NCBI GenBank assembly: GCA_021613375.1
Contig: CM038716.1
Location: forward strand, 9,391,766-9,455,765
Direction of reading: 5' to 3'
Source: Megaleporinus macrocephalus
Taxonomy: Eukaryota; Chordata; Actinopteri; Characiformes; Anostomidae
DNA: 64,000 nucleotides
Shown: piece by piece, positions 57,085 to 64,000 of the stretch
Layout: every line of letters begins with the position of its first letter
Position numbering within the stretch: position 1 is the stretch's first letter
Translations under genes and position numbers: made by a program
The notes under the pieces: generated by a model
The model's database searches: none
Told to the model about the DNA's origin: nothing
Seen by the model: the letters and a program-made list of their open reading frames with translations, nothing else

Positions 57085-58226
57085 CTCCCCACCAGAATCC
57101 GACTCCCAACCCAAATCCGACTCCCCAAAAGAATCTGACTCCTAACCCAAATCCGACTCCCCACCCAAATCCGACTCCCGACCCAAATCCGACTCCCCAC
57201 CAGAATCCGACTCCGAACCCAAATCCGACTCCCTACCAGAATCCGACTCCTAACCCAAATCCGACACCCCACCAGAATCCGACTCCCGACCCAAATCCGA
57301 CTCCCAACCCAAATCCGACTCCCAACCCAAATCTGACTCCTCACCAGAATCTGACTCCCAAACCAAATCCGACTCCCGACCCAAATCCGACTCCCAACCC
57401 AAATCTGACTCCTCACCAGAATCTGACTCCCAACCCAAATCCGACTCCCAACCCAAATCCGACTCCCAACCCAAATCTGACTCCTCACCAGAATCCAACT
57501 CCTCACCAGAATCCGACTCCTGACCCAAATCCGACTCCCCACCAGAATCCGGCTCCCAACACAAATCTGACTCCTCACCAGAATCTGACTCCTCACCAGA
57601 ATCCGACTCCCCACCAGAATCCGGCTCCCAACCCAAATCTGACTCCTCACCAGAATCTGACTCCTCACCAGAATCCGACTCCTCACCAGAATCCAACTCC
57701 CGACCCAAATCCGACTCCCCACCAGAATCCGACTCCCGACCCAAATCCAACTCCCAACCCAAATCTGACTCCTCACCAGAATCCGACTCCCGACCCTAAT
57801 CCGACTCCCAACCCAAATCCGACTCCCCACCAGAATCCAACTCCCCACCCAAATCTGACTCCCGACCCAAATCCGACTCCCAACCCAAATCCGACTCCCC
57901 ACCAGAATCCGACTCCCGACCCAAATCCGACACCCAACCCAAATCTGACTCCTCACCAGAATCCGACTCCCGACCCTAATCCGACTCCCAACCCAAATCC
58001 GACTCCCCACCAGAATCCAACTCCCCACCCAAATCTGACTCCCGACCCAAATCCGACTCCCAACCCAAATCCGACTCCCCACCAGAATCCGACTCCCTAC
58101 CCAAATCTGACTCCCAACCCAAATCTGACTTCTCACCAGAATCCGACTCTTCACCAGAATCCGACTCCTCACCAGAATCCGACTCCTCACCAGAATCTGA
58201 CTCCCAACCCAAATCCGACTCCCCAC
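57085..58226. repeat. 18-bp minisatellite, about 63 copies
   Basis: Two main forms of an 18-bp word, 'aatccgactcccaaccca' and 'aatccgactccccaccag', alternate in variable order. Longer blocks recur, for example 57770-57950 and 57950-58130 are nearly the same. The period is six codons: a plus frame (57057-58310, 417 codons) reads NPTPNP/NPTPHQ, and a minus frame reads WVGSRILVGSRI. Both run on into the TA run, which shows they are composition effects. Confidence 0.92.
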
Positions 58227-58233
58227 CAGAATC

Positions 58234-58300
<67 letters not shown>
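58227..58300. repeat. (TA)n microsatellite, right of the 18-bp array
   Basis: The TA run of about 70 bases begins directly at the end of the last 18-bp unit and is followed by 'catatagtgtaatta'. Confidence 0.95.
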
Positions 58301-58304
<4 letters not shown>

Positions 58305-58952
58305 GTGTAATTAATTGCAGTACGAGTCTTGACTAAATTCATGGTGAAGAAAGCTACTGATGTGTTCATCGTGCCTTTCGCAACCAATGAGAATGTAGAA
58401 GAGCAGCAGGAACAATGTGATTGGTCAAAATCCGTGAGTGCTTCGTGAATCACGCTCTTGCACTTAAAAAGTTTGGTCTCGACTTTTGGCAGTAAAATAA
58501 CGCCATACATGACGCCATAAATCTCAACCGCTCAGATTCATCCAAACGCCCAGAGACTTGACTGGTGAGATCAGCGACCCAACCTGAACCCAACTGGACG
58601 ACCCGCCCTAAAGACAGAGGCTGAAACTGACTCGGAGCGCCGGCAGAATGTTCCCGTGGACGATACCCGAGTGTAACTCCTCCACCGATTTCATTAAAGC
58701 TCATCCATCCCTGCATGACTCGCCCCGTATAAATATAAATACCCTCAAATTAACCCCACAGTCACTACTTCATTCCACGTCTCTGACCGCAGGCGCTCCA
58801 CCCCTGACAGGGAGATCTGCAGCCGGACCAGAGGAAGGCCCTTCCCGCCGCGTTCACTTAGCCTTTAACCAAAGCTGCAACCTCCGGACAACAGCCCCTA
58901 GTCTGCTCTGCTTTCCCTGCGCTGGGCTGATGAGCCTTTGTGTGTGCATGCG
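58301..58952. other. Non-coding DNA, nothing recognised
   Basis: This is ordinary composition with GC-rich patches at 58540-58660 and 58790-58860. Frames at 58450-58716 (-) and 58648-58968 (+) show no domain. No start or splice context is evident. Confidence 0.5.
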
Positions 58953-59905
58953 TGTGAGAGAGAGATAGAGAGATCGAGGGAGAGGGGGGGATAGAGAGGG
59001 AGTGAGAGAGACAGAGAGGTAGTGACAGAGACAGGGAAAGAGACAGAGAGAGAGAAAGAGAAAGATAGACTCATGTACTGTATGTTATATGTGATATGGT
59101 TATGCCAATAAAACTTTTTGAAAGAGAAGGAGGGATGGAGAGAGAAAGAGGGAGAGAGCCAGAGATAGAGAAGGAGTGAGAGAGAGAGAGAGCCTGAGAT
59201 AGAGAGGGAGCGAGAGGGAGAGGAGGAGATAGAGAAGGAGTAAAAGAGAGAGAGACAGAGATAGAGAGGGAGTGAAAGAGAGAGAAAGAGACAGAGAGGA
59301 AGTGAGAGAGAGAGAAAGAGAGTGAATGAGAGGGAGAGAAAGAAACAGAGAGGGAGTGAGAGGGCAAGAGAGAGATAGGGAGTGTGAGAGAGAGACAGAG
59401 ATAGAGAGGGAGTGTGAGAGAGAGACAGAGAGGAAGTGAAATGTTAGAGAAAGAGATAGAGAGAGAAAGAGACAGAGATAGAGAGAGAAAGAGACAGAGA
59501 TAGAGAGAGAAAGAGACAGAGATAGAGAGAGAAAGAGACAGAGATAGAGAGGGAATGAGAGGGAGAGGAGGAGATAGAGAAGGAGTAAAAGAGAGAGAGA
59601 CAGAGATAGAGAGGGAGTGAAAAAGAGAGAAAGAGACAGAGAGGAAGTGAGAGGGCAAGAGAGAGATAGGGAGTGTGAGAGAGAGACAGAGAGGAAGTGA
59701 AATGTTAGAGAAAGAGATAGAGTGAGAAAGAGACAGAGATAGAGAGAGAGTGAGAGGGACAGAAAGACAGAGATAGAGAGGGAGTGAGAGGGACAGAAAG
59801 ACAGAGATAGAGAGGGAGTGAGAGAGATAGAGAGAGAGAAGTAAAAGAGAGAGAAAGGGAATGAGAGAGGGAGAGACAGAGAGAGAATGGCAGTAAGAGG
59901 GAGTG

Positions 59906-59936
<31 letters not shown>

Positions 59937-61435
59937 TGGAGAGAGAGAGACAAAGGGAGACAGTTTGTGTAAGAGAGAGGGACAGTGAGAGAGAGACAAA
60001 GAGGGAGTGAGCGAGAGAGACAGAGAGGGAGGTAAAAGAGACAAAAGGGAATGAGAGAGGGAGAGACAGAGAGAGAATGACAGTAAGAAGGAGTGAGAAA
60101 GAGAGAGAGAGAAAGAGATGGAGAGAGAGAGTGAGACAAAGGGAGACAGTTTGTGTGAGAGTGAGACAGAGATAGAGAGGTCTCACTACCTCTCTTTCGA
60201 GAGAGCGAAAGCGAGTGTGTGAGAGAGTAAGAGATCGACAGAGATAGAATGACAGGAAGAGGGAGTGAGAAAGAGAGAGAGATGGAGAGCGATAGAGAGA
60301 GGCAGTGTGTGAGAGAAAGAGACACACAGAGAGAGAGACTGAGAGACAGAGAATGACAGTAAGAGGGAGAGAGACAGAGAAAGATAGACTCATGTACTGT
60401 ATGTACATGAGAGAAAGAGAGGGAGAGAGCCAGAGATAGAGAGGGAGTAAGAGGAAGAGAAAGAGATAGAGAAGGAGTAAAAGAGAGAGAGACAGAGATA
60501 GAGAAGGAGTGAGAGAGAGAGAGCCTGAGATAGAGATGGAGTGAGAGGGAGAGGAGAAGATAGAGAAGGAGTGAAAGAGAGAAAGACAGAGATAAAGAGG
60601 GAGTGAAAGAGAGAGAAAGAGACAGAGAGGAAGTGAGAGGGAGAGAAAGAGATAGAGAGGGAGAGGGAGTGTGAGAGAGAGACAGAGAGGGAATGAGAGG
60701 GAGAGAAAGAAACAGAGAGGGAGTGAGAGGGCAAGAGAGAGATAGAGAGGGAGTGTGAGAGAGAGACAGAGAGGAAGTGAAATGTAGAGAAAGAGATAGA
60801 GAAAGTGTGAGAGAAAGACAGTGACAGAGAGGGAGTGAGAGAGAGAGAAAGACAGAGAGAGAGAGTGAGAGATAGAGTGAAAGAGAGTGTGAGACAGAGA
60901 GAGAGAAGTAAAAGGGAGAGAAAGGGAATGAGAGAGGGAGAGACAGAGAGAATGACAGTGAGAGGGAGTGAGAAAGACAGAGAGAGAGACAAAGGGAGAC
61001 AGTTTGTGTAAGAGAGAGAGACAGTGAGAGAGAGACAAAGAGGGAGTGAGCGAGAGAGACAGAGAGGGAGGTAAAAGAGAGAAAAGGGAATGAGAGAGGG
61101 AGAGACAGAGAGAGAATGACAGTAAGAGGGAGTGAGAAAGCGAGAGAGAGAAAGAGATGGAGAGAGAGAGTGAGACAAAGGTAGACAGTTTGTGTGAGAG
61201 TGAGACAGAGACAGAGATAGAGAGGTCTCACTACCTCTCTTTCGAGAGAGAGCGAAAGCGAGTGTGTGAGAGAGTAAGAGATCGACAGGGATAGAATGAC
61301 AGGAAGAGGGAGTGAGAAAGAGAGAGAGAGGCAGTGTGTGAGAGAAAGAGACACACAGAGAGAGAGACTGAGAGACAGAGAATGACAGTAAGAGGGAGAG
61401 AGACAGAGAGAGGGAGTGAGAGAGAGAGAGAGAGA
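58953..61435. repeat. 2.5-kb purine-rich (GA) tract with 1.04-kb internal duplication
   Basis: The top strand is almost wholly A and G, made of 'gagagagacagagatagaga' and 'gagggagtgagag' words. Rare non-purine landmarks recur at a fixed distance: 'gacagtttgtgt' near 59961 and 61000, then 60148 and 61186; 'tctcactacctctctttcga' near 60181 and 61226. That gives an internal duplication of about 1040 bp. Minus-strand frames of 262-655 codons (Ser/Leu/Pro) are artefacts. A tract like this may form triplex DNA. Confidence 0.9.
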
Positions 61436-61829
61436 GGTAGAATATCTTCGGGGAGATGAGAAGATAATTGCGTGTGTACTAAACGGGAGAAAAATGATTT
61501 AATAAGACTAAATAGTTTCTTGGAAGCGATTACGTCCAGACACACCACACGGCAGAGGAGCATGACGACCCAGCGGGGAGAAGGAGACGCAGGCAAATGG
61601 AAGTTTTACAGGCTGTAATTGCGCCTACATGGAGCAATCACTGCTCCAGAGTGTTTCTACCTCAGGTTTTCCTTTCATAGCTCCTTAGCCTCAACAGGCT
61701 CCGCAGCGAAACCGGACCAGCGTGGATGTAGTGGGAAGAATGGAAAAACCCTAAACTTCCAAACCAGGCGTATCTTTTTTCTCTTTGCCAACCTGCTCAC
61801 TAGAGTGCAGTCAAGTTTTATTTATTTAT
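61436..61829. other. Non-coding DNA, nothing recognised
   Basis: Single-copy-looking DNA follows the GA tract, with a 'tttatttatttatttg' run at 61817-61845 on its right. No coding or RNA signal is seen. Confidence 0.5.
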
Positions 61830-62135
61830 TTGTTTATTTATTTACTTACAACACACCTGGTCCCAAAACAGCTTTCCAGAAAACCCGTGTCCCCAATGAG
61901 CAAACCAGGGAGCAAGAGGAAGAACCTCGAGAGGAACCAGACTAAAAAGAGGGAGCCCACCCTCCTCTGGTCCTCACAAAAAGAATTAGAGCTGGAATTA
62001 TATCCAGTATTTAATGTGGAGATGAAGAGTCCCATCACAATAGCAGTGAACACCAGCTCAGTGGTTGTGAGGCAGGAGAAGAAACGACTGATTGGTTTGT
62101 GAACGCAGGAGAAGAAGCGTCTGTGATTAATTAAG
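61830..62135. mobile_element. Dispersed fish repeat, class unknown
   Basis: The chain 'ccagaaaacccgtgtcccca', 'gagcaagaggaagaacctcg', 'agaggaaccagactaaaaag' and 'agggagcccaccctcctctg' follows a very common interspersed element in fish genomes ('...gaaccttgagaggaaccagactcaaaaggg...cccatcctc...'). I recognise it only as a repeat and cannot place its ends. The 108- and 105-codon plus frames here have no domain. Confidence 0.5.
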
Positions 62136-62394
62136 CAGGACCCTCGGGGGATCCAGCGTCAGACAGCTAATATAAACACAATGTTAGAAACATTATCAGC
62201 CTGCACAAGCTGTATTATTATGTTCCCTTGGCAACCATATACGCCCACACCATAACACTACCACCACCATGCTTCACTGATGAGCAGCTCCGTCTTTTCT
62301 CCATACTCCTCACATCCCATCATTCTGGTATGAGTGGATCTAGAATTTAGAATTTAGTACTATTAACTCTTTGTGTTTGAGGAATGTGACCTTC
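62136..62394. other. Non-coding DNA, left part of a split dispersed repeat
   Basis: 'accaccaccatgcttcactg' at about 62262 is the reverse complement of the Tc1/mariner 'aagcatggtggtggt' segment, so this may be an inverted relic of the same class as 54.8-56.3 kb. The text appears to resume after the SINE at 62600. Confidence 0.4.
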
Positions 62395-62600
62395 ACATGT
62401 AACCCACATACACACACTAGTGAACACACACACTAGTGAACACACACACTAGGGGGAATTAGTGAGCACGTTGCCTGGAGTGGTGGGCAGCACTATCCAC
62501 AGTGCCTTGGGAGCAGTTGGGGGTTAGGTATCTGACTCAAGGGCTCTCCAGTTGTCAGTACAGGGATTCGAACCAGCAACCTTCCAGTCACGACTGTATT
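62395..62600 (-). mobile_element. tRNA-type SINE, 5'-truncated
   Basis: On the minus strand: 'ggttgctggttcgaatccct' near 62560-62580 contains a good pol III B box (GGTTCGAATCC). Then come 'cctaacccccaactgctccc', 'gcactgtggatagtgctgcc', 'caccactccaggcaacg' and two to three copies of 'cactagtgtgtgtgtt'. No A box is seen on the far side, so the 5' end is missing or diverged. This is the undisturbed relative of the SINE at 14535, whose GT body became the 48-bp array. It is not a tRNA gene. Confidence 0.7.
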
Positions 62601-62682
62601 TGACTGCCTTTGATCTGTTCATATGGTGTGGTTTCAGAACTGTACAGGCCTTTTTTCAATGTTTTTGATTAACTCAAATTGA

Positions 62683-62778
62683 ATATTTGGGGCCAGCATT
62701 GGAGGTACGATGGGTAGCGCCTGGTGGGATAGGTTTCAGAACCTCCCGCAACCCAGAAGGCTTTAAAGATGAATGAAT
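62683..62778 (+). mobile_element. SINE-like fragment with 'atgaatgaatta' tail
   Basis: 'gggtagcgcctggtgggata', 'ctcccgcaacccagaaggct' and a tail of 'aaagatgaatgaattaat' match the layout of another fish tRNA-derived SINE, which usually ends in 'gcgaccc-gaaggataa...atgaatgaatg'. It is short and lacks most of its head. Confidence 0.45.
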
Positions 62779-63045
62779 TAATAACCCTGTATTCCTTTGT
62801 ATTAACTCTAGTGATGGTTGGCTTTGACACATATACACCAACCTGTTCTTGGTTGACTGATGTGATGGCTTCTGCCATCCATCACAGTTCTTTTAATGGT
62901 TTTCTGGGCCTGTTTTGGTGTTCCTGGGCTCACCAGCGCCCTCTGTCTGTTTAGGAAGTATACCATATAGTTGATATGGGCACGCCTAATGTTCTCATTA
63001 TCTCAGTAATGGATGTGTACTCGTTTTTCAGCGTAATGATGGTTG
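62779..63045. mobile_element. Dispersed fish repeat, class unknown
   Basis: 'gcttctgccatccatcacag', 'cctgttttggtgttcctggg' and 'gcctaatgttctcattatct' belong to a text I recall from many fish genomes. It probably continues the repeat split by the SINEs at 62.4 and 62.7 kb. No coding frame. Confidence 0.4.
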
Positions 63046-63540
63046 GCGTTACCAGACATGGGACCAAGTCACTAAGTTGCAAGTAACAAGTAAGTCTCAA
63101 CTCTTGACAATCAAGTCCCGGGTCAAGTCCCAAGTCTTAAACTTTGAGTCATTTCAGTATTTAACACAATTGATGCAGTTGATTAGTAGTATATTAAACG
63201 GACATTAATATAACATTAATGTTTTTAAAGTTTATATTATAACAAAAATAACTTGCATATGAAATTAGATCATTTAAGCAGTTCTTACAGTTCTTTGTGC
63301 AACAAAGTTTGAAGTGGTTGCAGGTCCAGCTGTGATTTTGACTCCACATGTCCTGCATGTTGCAGTTCTTTTTCTCCTTGTCTCCACACAAATTCAACAC
63401 TGGTGCCCCCCAAAGCTTCCCGTGATTGGCTGCAGAACTTCATTTGTTGCTAGGTTACAAGTAAACTGAGCGGCGCAGCTCAGCTCCCTAGCGTTACAGC
63501 ACCATTTTATAGAAATTGATCCATTTATGTGTCAGTTTTC
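63046..63540. mobile_element. Dispersed fish repeat ('caagtcaagtccc' type)
   Basis: 'gggaccaagtcactaagttg', 'caagtaagtctcaactcttg' and 'caagtcccgggtcaagtccc' are typical of a common fish interspersed element. The right part (about 63400-63500) has 'gtgattggctgcagaacttc', also usual in it. No transposase frame is seen. Confidence 0.5.
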
Positions 63541-63840
63541 CTTATTTATTATGTTAAAATAATAAAATATGGTTGAAATATGGTTGAAATAATGTCCGTT
63601 GCTGTTTCAATGTTGAAACAACGTTGAATCAACGTAATGTCTTCAACATGCCGCCTTTTGAAGCACTTCATTACATTTATACGTATAAAGAAAAATAATA
63701 AAGTTGTTAATTTTTCATCATAGCATACAGTTTCTTTCCTCTCCCATAGAACTTTGAGCATCCCGAATGTGAGCTATGGTTTGTTCAAGGTTGAAAGACT
63801 GACGTTGAAACAACATTGATATTCACGCTATTTTCCATGA
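63541..63840. mobile_element. Dispersed fish repeat ('gttgaaacaacgttga' type)
   Basis: 'tgttgaaacaacgttgaatc' at about 63612 and 'gacgttgaaacaacattgat' at about 63801 are related and partly palindromic, and resemble the ends of a common fish MITE. The interior has no coding capacity. Confidence 0.45.
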
Positions 63841-64000
63841 CAACACTGGGGCGGCCATCTTTATTTACTTTGTGTTAGAACGTTCGGTGCGACTGTGGAC
63901 ACGTTGATACTAATTACAAGCAAAACAACAACAAACATATAAAACACTAGAATAACATGTTCAGTTAGAGGGAGTCAGTAATTGGAAGAAGAGGAAAACT
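63841..64000. other. Non-coding DNA at the window edge
   Basis: I see nothing recognisable in this final stretch. Confidence 0.5.

Noticed and set aside
57057..58310. 417-codon Asn-Pro-Thr-rich plus frame, resembling a mucin or surface repeat protein
   Set aside because: It runs from one TA microsatellite array into another and is mirrored by a 416-codon minus frame; it is an 18-bp array effect.
59071..61354. Ser/Leu-rich minus frames of 262-655 codons that could be read as membrane proteins
   Set aside because: They are the complement of a GA tract; three overlapping frames are open.
62556..62582. tRNA gene on the minus strand (GGTTCGAATCC box)
   Set aside because: Only a B box is present; no A box or cloverleaf arms are seen, and the following text is SINE body.

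Overview
This window looks like repeat-saturated, non-coding nuclear DNA from a ray-finned fish, and I find no intact protein-coding gene in it. The evidence for a teleost is the mix of mobile-element relics: Tc1-like DNA transposons, hAT-like elements, fragments of the C-terminal end of LINE reverse transcriptases, and tRNA-type SINEs with a GTGT-rich body. All sit among very long micro- and minisatellites. The SINE and Tc1 types fit an otophysan (characin, catfish or carp relative), but the order is only a guess. There are no bacterial operons, CRISPR arrays, rRNA genes or intact tRNA genes.

Layout. 1-2.0 kb: single-copy DNA, a deleted Tc1-like element and a hAT-like dispersed repeat. 2.9-6.9 kb: a 207-bp array, then a diverged array of about 200-bp units with some copies inverted. 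7.8-8.8 kb: 31-bp minisatellite. 9.6-11.0 kb: a dispersed element, a TG-rich compound array and a SINE tail. 12.5-14.5 kb: 45-bp array and a C-rich tract. 14.5-18.9 kb: a SINE head followed by about 87 copies of a 48-bp unit. 19.5-20.1 kb: Tc1 transposase relic on the minus strand. 20.26-29.4 kb: a nearly identical tandem duplication of about 4.56 kb carrying a hAT-like element, LINE 3' fragments, a GTG-rich array and microsatellites, followed by a third GTG-rich block to 30.75 kb. 31.3-33.4 kb: a 45-bp array inside a probable DNA element. 33.96-34.9 kb: 42-bp array. 34.9-36.5 kb: CT and GT tracts. 37.6-38.65 kb: Tc1 relic with an internal 31-bp array. 39.5-41.8 kb: a hAT-like element, a MITE-like AT-rich stretch and one unassigned small ORF. 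42.2-50.8 kb: a large 73-bp satellite organised in about 2.1-kb higher-order blocks. 51.6-52.7 kb: LINE relic and an outlying block of the 73-bp family. 53.5-56.3 kb: a 38-41-bp array and a Tc1/mariner-derived array. 56.9-58.3 kb: an 18-bp array between two TA tracts. 58.95-61.4 kb: a one-strand purine tract. 61.8-63.8 kb: dispersed repeats and SINEs.

The main theme is that tandem arrays repeatedly appear to start inside transposable elements: in a SINE body, in two Tc1/mariner transposase segments, in a hAT-like element, in a probable TIR element and at a LINE 3' end. Many periods are multiples of three (18, 42, 45, 48, 207), so long open frames occur on both strands without implying genes. 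I found no credible new enzymatic, defence or regulatory system. Element names and boundaries rest on recognition of conserved motifs, not on a database search.
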